This document shows positions 8,043 to 15,924 of a stretch of 64,000 nt of DNA, piece by piece. The position numbers and the translations under genes were made by a program. The DNA lies in the NCBI RefSeq assembly GCF_042646425.1, contig NZ_JBHRTR010000007.1, positions 62,001 to 126,000 on the forward strand, in the 5' to 3' direction. Source of the DNA: Marinibaculum pumilum (GTDB lineage Bacteria; Pseudomonadota; Alphaproteobacteria; Ferrovibrionales; Ferrovibrionaceae). The first letter of the stretch is position 1; the number at the start of each line of letters is the position of its first letter. The notes under the pieces are model-generated. The model did not search any database and was not told where the DNA came from. It saw only the letters and a list, made by a program, of their open reading frames with translations.

Positions 8043-8918
8043 ATGACGGTGATCGGTGTGATCGGCATGGGCCAGATGGGTGCGGGCATTGCCGGCCGCC
8101 TCGCGGCGCGGGGCGCCATGGTGCTGACCAACCTGGATGGCCGCAGCGCGGCCAGCGCCGCCCGTGCCCGGGCTGCCGGCGTGCAGGCGGTGTCCGCGGC
8201 AGCGCTGGCGGAGCGGTCGGGGCTGATCCTGTCCGTGGTGCCGCCTGCGCGGGCGCGCCAGGTTGCGGAGGCCTGCCTGCCGCTGCTGCAGGCTGTGGCG
8301 AAGCCGCCGCTCTATCTCGACTGCAATGCAGTGGCGCCGGCGACGGTGCAGGCGATTGCCGCGTCCTTTGCGGCACTGGACCAGCCCTTCGCGGATGCGT
8401 CGATCATCGGCGGACCACCGAAGAGCGGCGGGCAGGGGCGCGAGGATGCGGGACCGCGGCTCTACCTGTCGGGACCGGTGGCGGAGGCCGCCGGCATCCT
8501 GCGCGCCGTGGGCCTGGATGCGCGGCTGCTGTCGGCGGCGATCGGCGATGCCTCCGCCGTGAAGATGAGCTATGCCGGTATCACCAAGGGTTTCCAGGCG
8601 CTGGGCGCGGCCATGGCCCTGGGCGCGGCGCGCAACGGCGCGACGGACGCCCTGGTCGCCGAACTCCGGCACAGCCAGCCGATGCTGTACGACTGGCTCT
8701 GCCGGCAGATCCCGCGGCTCTATCCGAAGGCTTATCGGTGGGACGGCGAGATGCGGGAGATTGCCGCCTTCCTGGCGCCGGAAGCCGGGTCGGTGCGGAT
8801 GCTGGACGGGGCGGCGGACCTGTTCGCCGCCATCGCTGCGGCGCACGAGGAAGGGCCGGAGACGGAAATGATTGCGCTGCTTGACCGGTTCTCAGGCAAT
8901 GCCGGGTCGCAGGCGTGA
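8043..8918 (+). CDS. NAD(P)-dependent beta-hydroxyacid dehydrogenase-like protein, DUF1932 C-terminus
   Basis: A 291-residue oxidoreductase. The N-terminal Rossmann domain begins VIGVIGMGQMGAGIAGRLA. The C-terminal half, with KMSYAGITKGFQALGAAM and DWLCRQIPRLYPKAYRW, matches the DUF1932 form of 6-phosphogluconate dehydrogenase-like proteins. The lysine in SAVKMSYAG is the probable catalytic residue. The substrate is not identifiable. The ATG at 8043 follows AGGGAG with 6-nt spacing. It is not in an obvious operon: ppk2 diverges upstream and a tRNA on the other strand follows. Confidence 0.82.
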   Translation: MTVIGVIGMGQMGAGIAGRLAARGAMVLTNLDGRSAASAARARAAGVQAVSAAALAERSGLILSVVPPARARQVAEACLPLLQAVAKPPLYLDCNAVAPATVQAIAASFAALDQPFADASIIGGPPKSGGQGREDAGPRLYLSGPVAEAAGILRAVGLDARLLSAAIGDASAVKMSYAGITKGFQALGAAMALGAARNGATDALVAELRHSQPMLYDWLCRQIPRLYPKAYRWDGEMREIAAFLAPEAGSVRMLDGAADLFAAIAAAHEEGPETEMIALLDRFSGNAGSQA

Positions 8919-9007
8919 TGCCGCGGCGGTCGATCGAGGCCGACAGGCATCAAGAAGGGCAGCCACTGATCGGCCCTGCCTGTTCCTGGGTCATGTCGGG
9001 AAGAAAT

Positions 9008-9083
9008 TGGAGCGGGCGATGAGATTCGAACTCACGACCCCAACCTTGGCAAGGTTGTGCTCTACCCCTGAGCTACGCCCGCG
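9008..9083 (-). tRNA. tRNA-Gly (anticodon GCC)
   Basis: The minus strand reads a complete cloverleaf. The acceptor stem GCGGGCG pairs with CGCCCGC, the D stem GCTC pairs with GAGC, and the anticodon stem CAACC/GGTTG carries the loop TTGCCAA with anticodon GCC. The T stem carries TTCGAAT. The CCA end is encoded after discriminator T. The GCC anticodon reads GGC and GGU, heavily used in this genome. Confidence 0.97.
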
Positions 9084-9230
9084 CTCCGGTGGACGGCCAC
9101 AATCGCATCTTCGCTGGGTGGCGGAAGACATTGCCGTCCGGGCCGCAAGGAGATAAGGGATCGCCGGGCCGGCGTCAATCTCTTTTCTGCCAGCCGTCCT
9201 TCCTTCCCTTTTTCGCGGTTTCCGCTCGCC

Positions 9231-9776
9231 ATGTCCGACTTGCCCACCAGCCCGGATGCGCTGCTTGCGCGCCTCGACGAACTCGGCATCCGGACCGAGA
9301 CCGTCTCTCACGATCCTGTCTTCACCGTCGAGGAATCGCAGACCCTGCGCGGCCCGGGCGGTGCGCTTTCCGGCCCCGGCGGCCATTGCAAGAGTCTGTT
9401 CCTGAAGGACAAGAAGGGGCAGCTCTGGCTGGTGGTCGCGGATGAGGATCGGAAGGTCGACATGAAGGCGCTGCAGGGCGCGATCGGCTCCGGCCGGCTG
9501 AGCTTCGGCAAGCCGGACCTGCTGTTCGAGGTGCTGGGCGTGCGGCCCGGTTCGGTCACCCCCTTCGCCCTGGTCAACGATACCGGACGGCAGGTGAAGG
9601 TGATTCTGGACGCCGCGATGATGAAAAAGGCGCCCCTGCACTACCATCCGCTGCTGAACGACCGGACCACCCGCATCGCGCCGGACGACCTGCTGCGCTT
9701 CATCGCCGCCTGCGGGCATGAACCGATGGTGGTGGACCTGGATGCGGCGGATGCCGGCCCGCCGGCCGCGGGATAG
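9231..9776 (+). CDS. Prolyl-tRNA editing protein (ProX/YbaK-type deacylase)
   Basis: A 181-residue stand-alone editing domain of the YbaK/ProX family, which hydrolyses mischarged aminoacyl-tRNA, typically Ala-tRNA(Pro). Family features include the N-terminal LDELGIRTETVSHDPVFTVEES, the GGHCKSLFLKDKK stretch with the conserved lysine that positions tRNA, and GVRPGSVTPFALVND. Length fits the ProX (PrdX) branch. It starts at the ATG at 9231, about 150 bp from the tRNA-Gly gene on the other strand, and appears to be a single-gene unit. Confidence 0.88.
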   Translation: MSDLPTSPDALLARLDELGIRTETVSHDPVFTVEESQTLRGPGGALSGPGGHCKSLFLKDKKGQLWLVVADEDRKVDMKALQGAIGSGRLSFGKPDLLFEVLGVRPGSVTPFALVNDTGRQVKVILDAAMMKKAPLHYHPLLNDRTTRIAPDDLLRFIAACGHEPMVVDLDAADAGPPAAG

Positions 9777-9939
9777 GGTCGCAGCCGGGGCGCGGAACTG
9801 GACAGGGCGGCACCGGGACCCCACATGCCCGGCTTGGCAAGCCCTCCGCTTGGCAAGACGATGTCGGGGATTATAGTTCGCCCGACAATGTTTTCCGCAG
9901 TTTCGGGCGGCCGGACACCCTACGATCGGATCGAGGACC

Positions 9940-10866
9940 ATGGAATTTGCATCTCAGACGCCTGACGGGCAGATGGCCGGCGGTGCCGACCTGGTGAAGG
10001 ACAGCTCGATGGCGACCTTCATGCAGGACGTCATTGAGGCATCGCGCGAGGTGCCGGTCCTCGTCGACTTCTGGGCACCCTGGTGCGGGCCCTGCAAGAC
10101 CCTGACCCCGGTGCTGGAGAAGGTCGTGCGTGCGGCCGGCGGCAAGGTGAAGCTGGTCAAGGTCAATATCGACGAGCCGCAGAACCAGCCGCTGGCGCAG
10201 CAGCTGCGGATCCAGTCGATCCCGGCGGTCTATGCCTTCCAGGACGGGCAGCCGGTCGACGGCTTCATGGGCGCATTGCCGGAGAGCCAGGTGAAGCAGT
10301 TCATCGAGCGCCTGGCGGGCGGCGAGATGGCCGGCGATCCGGTGGAGGAGGCGCTGGAACAGGGCCGCGAGGCGCTGGAGGCCGGCGACCTGGAACTGGC
10401 GCAGCAGGCATTCGCCGCGGTGCTGCAGCAGGAGCCGGAGAACGCGGCCGCGATCGGTGGGCTGCTGCGTTGCATGGTCGCCGGCGATGCGCTGGACAAG
10501 GCGAAGGAGATGCTGGCCCGGGTGCCGGCGAAGCTCGCCGACGACGAGGAGATCAAGGGCGCCCGCGCGGCGATCGAGCTGGCCGAGCGCAGCCAGGCGG
10601 CCGCCGGCCAGGTGGGCGAGCTGGCGGCGAAGGTGGAGGCCAACCCGAAGGACCACCAGGCGCGCTACGACTATGCGCTGGCGCTGCTGGGCGCGCATCG
10701 TCGGGAAGAGGCGGTCGACCAGCTGCTGGACATCGTCCGGCAGGATCGCAAATGGAATGACGAGGCCGCGCGCAAGCAGCTGGTCGAGCTGTTCGACACC
10801 TTCGGGCAGACCGACCCGCTGACCATCGAGACGCGGCGGCGGCTGTCGTCGATCCTGTTCTCCTGA
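9940..10866 (+). CDS. cnoX: Thioredoxin-TPR chaperedoxin (CnoX/YbbN-like)
   Basis: A 308-residue protein: a thioredoxin domain (residues about 18-125) with active site WCGPC (Cys49, Cys52), then tetratricopeptide-like helices. This is the CnoX (YbbN) architecture, a cytosolic holdase that protects proteins from oxidation and hands them to GroEL. The complete CGPC suggests true thioredoxin activity, unlike the E. coli protein. It starts at ATG 9940. The LON-domain gene follows 70 bp downstream, an order common in alphaproteobacteria, suggesting a protein-quality operon. Confidence 0.9.
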   Translation: MEFASQTPDGQMAGGADLVKDSSMATFMQDVIEASREVPVLVDFWAPWCGPCKTLTPVLEKVVRAAGGKVKLVKVNIDEPQNQPLAQQLRIQSIPAVYAFQDGQPVDGFMGALPESQVKQFIERLAGGEMAGDPVEEALEQGREALEAGDLELAQQAFAAVLQQEPENAAAIGGLLRCMVAGDALDKAKEMLARVPAKLADDEEIKGARAAIELAERSQAAAGQVGELAAKVEANPKDHQARYDYALALLGAHRREEAVDQLLDIVRQDRKWNDEAARKQLVELFDTFGQTDPLTIETRRRLSSILFS

Positions 10867-10936
10867 GCCTGCCGGGCGGCCGGCCGGGTCGGACCGGCGG
10901 CGCGGCAAGGGCTGTGCGGGAGTTGAACGGGATCCG

Positions 10937-11695
10937 ATGACCGATCGCGAGGCGCCGGGCGGCGAAGCTGCCGGCCGGCATGATGAATCCGGGAAAGTCA
11001 GGAATTCGGGCATGGAGCATGCGCCGGGCGGCTGGCGCGAGGCGCGGCCGCCAACCCTGCCGATCTTCCCCCTGCCCGGCGTGCTGCTGCTGCCGGGCGG
11101 CAAGCTGCCGCTCAACATCTTCGAGCCGCGCTACCTGCAGATGACCGAGGATGCGATGGCCAGCCATCGCATGATCGGCATGGTGCAGCCGCAGGAGGCG
11201 GAGCTGCGGGCGGCGAAGCCGCAGCCCTATAAGGTCGGCTGCGCCGGGCGCATCACCTCCTTCAGCGAGACCGGCGACGGCCGCTACCTGATCACCCTGA
11301 CCGGGATCATCCGCTTCCGTATCGTCGAGGAACTGTCCGTGACCACCGGCTACCGCCAGGTGGTTGCGGATTACGAGGAATTCGGCGGCGACCTGGAACC
11401 GCCGGCGGCGGACGCGCTGGACGGCGCGCGCCTGCTGAACGCGCTGCGCGCCTACCTCTCCGCCACCGGGATCCCGGCGGACTGGGACAGCATCAACCGG
11501 GCGCCGCTGCCGACCCTGGTCACCTCCCTCGCCATGATCTGTCCGTTCTCGGCCAGCGAGAAGCAGGCGCTGCTGGAGGCGCCGGATGCGGCGGAACGCG
11601 CGCGCACCCTGGTCGCCCTGATGGAGATGGCGGCGATCGACGCGGCCGGGCGCCGCGGCGGCGACGAGGATGGCGGCCCGCCACCGATGAACTGA
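10937..11695 (+). CDS. LON substrate-binding domain protein (no protease)
   Basis: A 252-residue protein consisting of the Lon N-terminal substrate-binding domain only. It is recognised by LPIFPLPGVLLLPGGKLPLNIFEPRYL near residues 35-61 and by the following beta-rich region with GRITSF and YLITLTG. There is no AAA+ or peptidase part, so it is not a protease and its role is uncertain. The ATG at 10937 gives a 25-residue unconserved leader. The ATG at 11012, preceded by AGGAATT, fits the domain boundary equally well. It lies between cnoX and the Trm112-like gene. Confidence 0.83.
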   Translation: MTDREAPGGEAAGRHDESGKVRNSGMEHAPGGWREARPPTLPIFPLPGVLLLPGGKLPLNIFEPRYLQMTEDAMASHRMIGMVQPQEAELRAAKPQPYKVGCAGRITSFSETGDGRYLITLTGIIRFRIVEELSVTTGYRQVVADYEEFGGDLEPPAADALDGARLLNALRAYLSATGIPADWDSINRAPLPTLVTSLAMICPFSASEKQALLEAPDAAERARTLVALMEMAAIDAAGRRGGDEDGGPPPMN

Positions 11696-11717
11696 CCCGG
11701 CGGCTCCACCGCCGGGT
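11695..11717 (+). terminator. Hairpin after LON-domain gene, possible weak terminator
   Basis: A perfect 9-bp stem, ACCCGGCGG pairing with CCGCCGGGT, around the loop CTCCA begins at the stop codon of the LON-domain gene. No T tract follows, so it may only slow polymerase or protect the message end. Confidence 0.35.
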
Positions 11718-11783
11718 GCGATGGATCGTTGACCGGAGGGTCCGGCTGTGCGAAGCCGCTGTCCGACCTGCGGGGCGGTCTGA

Positions 11784-12002
11784 ATGGAGGGCATGATGGC
11801 GGACGAGATCGAGGGTGGCAGCCCGGCGCGGGCGGAGGTCGACCCGAAACTGCTGGAACTGCTGGTCTGTCCGGTGACGAAGCAGGCGCTGAGCTACGAC
11901 CGGGAGCGCCAGGAGCTGGTGAGCCAGGCGGCAAAGCTGGCCTTCCCGATCCGCGACGGCATCCCGATCATGCTGGTGGACGAGGCGCGGCCGCTGGACT
12001 GA
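11784..12002 (+). CDS. Trm112/UPF0434 (YcaR-like) small protein
   Basis: A 72-residue protein of the Trm112/YcaR group. [17 protein letters not shown] and the C-terminal [20 protein letters not shown] are diagnostic. In eukaryotes and archaea Trm112 activates methyltransferases; the bacterial role is not well defined. Only one of the usual zinc-binding cysteines is kept (LVCPVT), as is common in proteobacterial members. Candidate starts are ATG 11784 (used), 11793 or 11796. It lies between the LON-domain gene and a DUF971 gene, all in one direction. Confidence 0.88.
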   Translation: MEGMMADEIEGGSPARAEVDPKLLELLVCPVTKQALSYDRERQELVSQAAKLAFPIRDGIPIMLVDEARPLD

Positions 12003-12026
12003 ACCCGGCTGCCGGAAGGCGTGTCG

Positions 12027-12407
12027 ATGTCGGACAGCGCACATGAACGCGCCGGACGGCCGGCGCCGGAGGAGATCCGCCTGTCGAAGGACGGCGGGAC
12101 CCTGACCGTCAGTTTTCCCGATGCCAGCTTCGCCTTCACCCCGGAATTCCTGCGGGTGGAGAGCCCCTCCGCCGAGGTGCGCGGCCACAGTCCCAGCCAG
12201 CGCAGCTATGTCGGCGGCAAGCGCGACGTGCGCATCACGGCGATCGAGCCGGTCGGCAGCTATGCCGTGCGCCTGCGCTTCGACGACGGCCATGACAGCG
12301 GCATCTATTCCTGGGCCTGGTTCTACGACATGGGCTCCGACAGGGAGGCGGTCTGGGCCGCCTACCTGAAGGGCCTGGCGTCGGTCGGCGGCCGGCGAGA
12401 GCCTTAA
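12027..12407 (+). CDS. DUF971 (gamma-butyrobetaine hydroxylase-like N-terminal domain) protein
   Basis: A 126-residue protein made of the small domain found at the N-terminus of gamma-butyrobetaine hydroxylases. Features include PEEIRLSKDGGTLTVSF, FTPEFLRVESPSAEVRGH and the ending HDSGIYSWAWFYDMG. The catalytic dioxygenase part is absent. Stand-alone members are widespread and linked to iron-sulfur or ApbC contexts, but no function is assigned here. The ATG at 12027 is 8 nt after GGAAGG; the GTG at 12021 would be too close. The truncated comM copy starts 47 bp after it. Confidence 0.88.
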   Translation: MSDSAHERAGRPAPEEIRLSKDGGTLTVSFPDASFAFTPEFLRVESPSAEVRGHSPSQRSYVGGKRDVRITAIEPVGSYAVRLRFDDGHDSGIYSWAWFYDMGSDREAVWAAYLKGLASVGGRREP

Positions 12408-12435
12408 GCGCGAATCCCTATCGGCCGCTCAGCGA

Positions 12436-13100
12436 CGGCGCCATACTGCGCGCCATGGTTGCCCGTATCCCCACCATCGCCTTTCAGGGCCTGGAGGCCG
12501 TGCCCGTCGACGTGCAGGTGCAGGTCGCGGCCGGGCTGCCCGCCTTCACCATCGTCGGCCTGGCCGACAAGGCGGTGACGGAGAGCCGGGAGCGGGTGCG
12601 CGCCGCGCTCTCGGCCCTGGGCATGAGCCTGCCGCCGAAGCGGATCATCGTGAACCTGGCGCCCGCCGACCTGCCGAAGGAGGGCAGCCACTACGACCTG
12701 CCGATCGCGCTGGGCCTGCTGCTGGCGATGGAAGTGCTGCCGGAGGATGCGCTGGCCGGCTTCGTCGCGATGGGGGAGCTGGGCCTGGATGCCGGGCTGA
12801 CCGCCTCCGGCGGCGCCCTGCTGGCGGCGCTGCATGCCGGCGATCGCGGCCTGGGCCTGGTCTGCCCGGTATCGGTGGGGACCGAGGCGGCGGTGGCGGA
12901 CGGGGTGGAGATCCTGGCCGCGCCCGGCCTCTTGCACCTGATCAACCATCTGCGCGGCACCCAGGTCCTGGCGCCGCCGGAGCCGGCGATCGAGGCTGCC
13001 GCCGGGCCGCTGCCGGACCTGGCGGAAGTGAAGGGCCAGGATAGCGCGAAGCGGGTGCTGGAGATCGCGGCTGCCGGATCCCATCACCTGTTGCTGTTGT
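12436..13100. repeat. Direct duplication, copy 1 (comM 5' region)
   Basis: This ~665-bp block is repeated in the same orientation at 15260-15924 (offset 2824). Similarity begins abruptly 19 bp upstream of the comM ATG and ends abruptly just before the Walker A codons. The copies are not identical: scattered base changes give six amino-acid differences across 215 residues by eye. They are therefore diverged copies rather than a very recent tandem duplication. Confidence 0.92.
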
Positions 13101-13102
13101 GA
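12455..13102 (+). pseudogene. comM: Truncated comM copy (first 215 codons only)
   Basis: This reading frame matches the first 215 residues of the complete ComM at 15279-16793, then meets a stop at 13100-13102, exactly before the GPPGAGKS Walker A loop. It keeps the N-terminal Lon-protease-like domain but lacks the ATPase, helicase and C-terminal parts, so it cannot act as ComM. Its own start context is intact and it could make a short protein. Differences from the full copy include Val/Leu at 104, Val/Ala at 139, Val/Leu at 147 and Asp/Glu at 196. It follows the DUF971 gene directly, which may be the original comM location. Confidence 0.9.
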
Positions 13103-13274
13103 ATGCAAGACCAATGATCTTGTGCAGGAGCGGTGACGGAGGCTGTTCCGAGGCCGGGCGGGTGCTCTGTGTGATGAGGTGGATGCACGGGGATGCGCGC
13201 TCGCGCACCAGGATTAACACGGGGCCGTACATCGGAGGCGGATATCTGAAACGCGTTAGGCGGCGGGGAATAGG

Positions 13275-13745
13275 TTACTTGCCCCGAGAAGTACGGTAGT
13301 TGGCTGTGTCGTCGTCTCTCGACACGCTGGTGACGGACCCTTTAGCGAGATTTGTCCGAAAGACGTTAAGCAATGAGGTCAGCAGCGAATTGGGCAGATG
13401 GCCGAATATGTCCTTGGTTTTGAAAGCCGGGACGATCCCAGGGGGAATAGCGTCGCCTATTTGGGTAACCTGATTAACTTCGGTTGTAACGATCCATGAC
13501 CCGAGGTCGTCCAGGCCGAGATAATCGGCCACCTTTGGCGGGATCGGAATACCCGTGCCGTCTTCGGGCTCTTGATGGCTGATAGGAGATACATAGATGT
13601 CTCGGCGGCCATCTTGATCGTCGGCTATGATGACGACAGCACAAGGGCGGGCCTTGCTGCCGTCCAGTTGACCTGCCTTGTACTCGTGACCCCAAAGGTA
13701 CTCGTACCGAATCACAAGTCCCGGCGTGAGTGCCGGCAGCTTCAA
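13275..13745 (-). CDS. PemK/MazF-family type II toxin
   Basis: A 156-residue protein of the PemK/MazF-like growth-inhibitor family, sequence-specific mRNA endonucleases. Matching features are PGLVIRYEYLW near the N-terminus, GSKARPCAVV with the conserved arginine, a central IYVSPISHQEP, and LGLDDLGSWIVTTEVNQV. The start is TTG (13743-13745), three bases after the stop of the upstream partner gene, implying translational coupling. Base composition is visibly less GC-rich than the flanking housekeeping genes, consistent with acquisition. It lies in the DNA between the two comM copies. Confidence 0.82.
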   Translation of the reverse strand: MKLPALTPGLVIRYEYLWGHEYKAGQLDGSKARPCAVVIIADDQDGRRDIYVSPISHQEPEDGTGIPIPPKVADYLGLDDLGSWIVTTEVNQVTQIGDAIPPGIVPAFKTKDIFGHLPNSLLTSLLNVFRTNLAKGSVTSVSRDDDTANYRTSRGK

Positions 13746-13748
13746 CTG

Positions 13749-14045
13749 TCAGTCCATCAGGTGTTCTAGATCAGGATAGTCGTCGGGAATCGAGTAGCTG
13801 TTCAGCGCTTCGATTGCCCGTGCCGGCAATTCGGTGGTCAGCAGCCTCTTACGGAGATCTGGACCTTCCGGGCCCTCGAACTTCAGCGGAAGATCATCGG
13901 AAGCGCTTTTCGCGACACGAGGACCAGACTGCCGGCGCCGCTTAGATCCTTCGGCGACAGTGACCTCGTTAAAGCTCATGAAGTTCGGACCGGCAATCCG
14001 GGGCCGTGCCTTCGCCTTCCGCAGATTGTTAGGTTTTCCGGCCAT
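13749..14045 (-). CDS. Small hypothetical protein, candidate antitoxin for PemK-like toxin
   Basis: A 98-residue protein that I do not recognise. It is basic at the N-terminus (MAGKPNNLRKAKARPRIAG), has a middle stretch SKRRRQSGPR, and ends acidic (SIPDDYPDLEHLMD). A charged protein with a disordered acidic tail directly upstream of, and coupled to, a toxin gene is the usual layout of a type II antitoxin, so that role is inferred from context only. The ATG at 14045 is 8 nt after GGAG; a TTG two codons earlier is less likely. No helix-turn-helix or ribbon-helix-helix is obvious. Confidence 0.5.
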   Translation of the reverse strand: MAGKPNNLRKAKARPRIAGPNFMSFNEVTVAEGSKRRRQSGPRVAKSASDDLPLKFEGPEGPDLRKRLLTTELPARAIEALNSYSIPDDYPDLEHLMD

Positions 14046-14540
14046 CCACAATTCTCCATCGACTTAACAAAAAATGTAATGCCGACCGAGTCGAACGTCA
14101 ACGAATCGCCGAAAACTGCCGAGTCGACGCGAATCGGGCTAATAGACGGTCGCTGAAATCCGTGCGCCCAATCAGATAAAGTTTCGACGGTGTTGTGGGC
14201 GTTCTCTCCGCTTATTCCACCGGTCCGGAGCGGTTCACTCAGGGCACATCGCGTCCGGCCGGCCGCTCCTGGCCCGGCCGCTTCTGGCATTGGGCAACGG
14301 TCGGCAGTTGGTCGACGAAGACGGAGCCAGCTGGTCGGTGCGGGGCGCCGATGGTGTGCCGCTGGACTTCGGGGACGATCTTATCGGGTTGCTGGCGGCG
14401 GATGGAGCGGCTTGGGGGTCCGCCGGGAACTCATACAGCGGCGTCTGTGTCTTGCCAGTGTTCTTGGGGGGCCGCGTGCAGTGTCGATTGCCTCTGTACG
14501 TCTTCTTGCGGCCGCTGATCGGCGCGCAAATGCCGTCCCC
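14046..14540. other. 495-bp gap in the comM island with a possible gene relic
   Basis: No secure gene is present. On the plus strand a frame open from 14143 to a stop at 14542-14544 contains a protein-like segment (LVDEDGASWSVRG, then LDFGDDLIGLLAADG) with no convincing start except TTG at 14290. It may be the end of a decayed or truncated gene of unknown family. The first ~120 bases are AT-richer than the surroundings, include TTAACAAAAAATG, and probably hold the promoter of the toxin-partner gene. Confidence 0.4.
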
Positions 14541-15122
14541 CTAGTTTGGGTCGGCTAGAAATGGCGGCCGGAGGTACTTGTCATCGAAATCGTAGAGTCC
14601 GTGGTAGAGGTGCAGGAGTTCCGCTGCGTACTGTCTCAAGTCGCTGGGCGTGTGTTTGGCTACCGGTCGCCTTCCAGCCAAGACCACATTGCGATCTAAT
14701 TGAACGGCCAGTTCGGCGTAGATCGCTGAGCCGTCGACCATTTCCGGTGATCCGTCAGGATGCGTCCGAATATGAATGTGCCGTCGGAGCGGATGATGCG
14801 CGACGATGTTCCGTATGCTGTCGCTGCCGCAGAGGCGCTCGGTTTCGTTAATCAGGTGCGCCCATGTGCTGAGCGCATGCTCGTTTTGGATCATTCCCCG
14901 GACGGCCTCGTCAGCGAGCTTCCACCTGCGCGCTAGACCGAGGCCCTTGTAGAACCTTTTAGCGTTGGCCGTCCTATCGCCGCGGAGGATGTGGTTAAAG
15001 CAGTGAAATAGCTTGTGCTCGATCTCTGATACGAGGCTCACGCACAAGCCGATGAAGGCGTACGCTCTGACAGAGTCGTCCGTTGTCTCGTCGATGCGTA
15101 GGAAGATGTCTATTTCAGTCAC
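14541..15122 (-). CDS. Hypothetical protein with HEPN-like RNIVAH motif
   Basis: A 193-residue, apparently mostly helical protein with no family that I can name. Residues 104-109 read RNIVAH, which fits the R-(polar)-x3-H signature of HEPN ribonucleases. It lies between predicted helices, after YAFIGLCVSLVSEIEHKLFHCF near the N-terminus. HEPN proteins act as toxins or abortive-infection RNases, so a defence or toxin role is possible but rests on one short motif and context. The start is GTG at 15122 with no clear ribosome site. Codon use is unlike the neighbouring core genes. Confidence 0.5.
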   Translation of the reverse strand: MTEIDIFLRIDETTDDSVRAYAFIGLCVSLVSEIEHKLFHCFNHILRGDRTANAKRFYKGLGLARRWKLADEAVRGMIQNEHALSTWAHLINETERLCGSDSIRNIVAHHPLRRHIHIRTHPDGSPEMVDGSAIYAELAVQLDRNVVLAGRRPVAKHTPSDLRQYAAELLHLYHGLYDFDDKYLRPPFLADPN

Positions 15123-15259
15123 AGCCCAGCCTGTAAGGTTTGGAGGTGACTAATCTAGTGTGTCGTCGGGGAAGTCGGTCCCGCTTTCAGCATCATGACG
15201 ACCATGCGAGCCCCGTCTAGGCTGGGCATAGCCGTCGGCAACTATCCCATGACCCGCCG

Positions 15260-15924
15260 CGGCGCCATACTGCGCGCCATGGTTGCCCGCATCCCCACCA
15301 TCGCCTTCCAGGGCCTGGAGGCCGTGCCCGTCGACGTGCAGGTGCAGGTCGCGGCCGGGCTGCCCGCCTTCACCATCGTCGGCCTGGCCGACAAGGCGGT
15401 GACGGAGAGCCGGGAGCGGGTGCGCGCCGCGCTCTCGGCCCTGGGCATGAGCCTGCCGCCGAAGCGGATCATCGTGAACCTGGCGCCCGCCGACCTGCCG
15501 AAGGAGGGCAGCCATTACGACCTGCCGATCGCGCTGGGCCTGCTGCTGGCGATGGAGGTGCTGCCGGAGGATGCGCTGGCCGGTTTCCTGGCGATGGGTG
15601 AGCTGGGCCTGGATGCCGGGCTGACCGCTTCCGGCGGCGCCCTGCTGGCGGCCCTTCATGCCGGCGATCGCGGCCTGGGGCTGGTCTGCCCGGCATCGGT
15701 GGGGACCGAGGCGGCTCTGGCGGACGGGGTGGAGATCCTGGCCGCGCCCGGTCTGCTGCACCTGATCAACCATCTGCGCGGCACCCAGGTGCTGGCACCG
15801 CCGGAGCCGGCGATCGAGGCTGCCGCCGGGCCGCTGCCGGACCTGGCGGAGGTGAAGGGCCAGGAAAGCGCGAAGCGGGTGCTGGAGATCGCGGCAGCCG
15901 GCGCGCATCACCTCCTGATGCTGG
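15260..15924. repeat. Direct duplication, copy 2 (comM 5' region)
   Basis: This is the second copy of the block at 12436-13100. Here it continues without a break into the rest of comM. The sequence just upstream (15180-15259) shows no similarity to that upstream of copy 1. Confidence 0.92.

Noticed and set aside
12942..13232. Minus-strand 96-codon frame spanning the comM copy 1 end
   Set aside because: It crosses the duplication junction, has Pro/Arg-rich shadow composition and no homology that I recognise.
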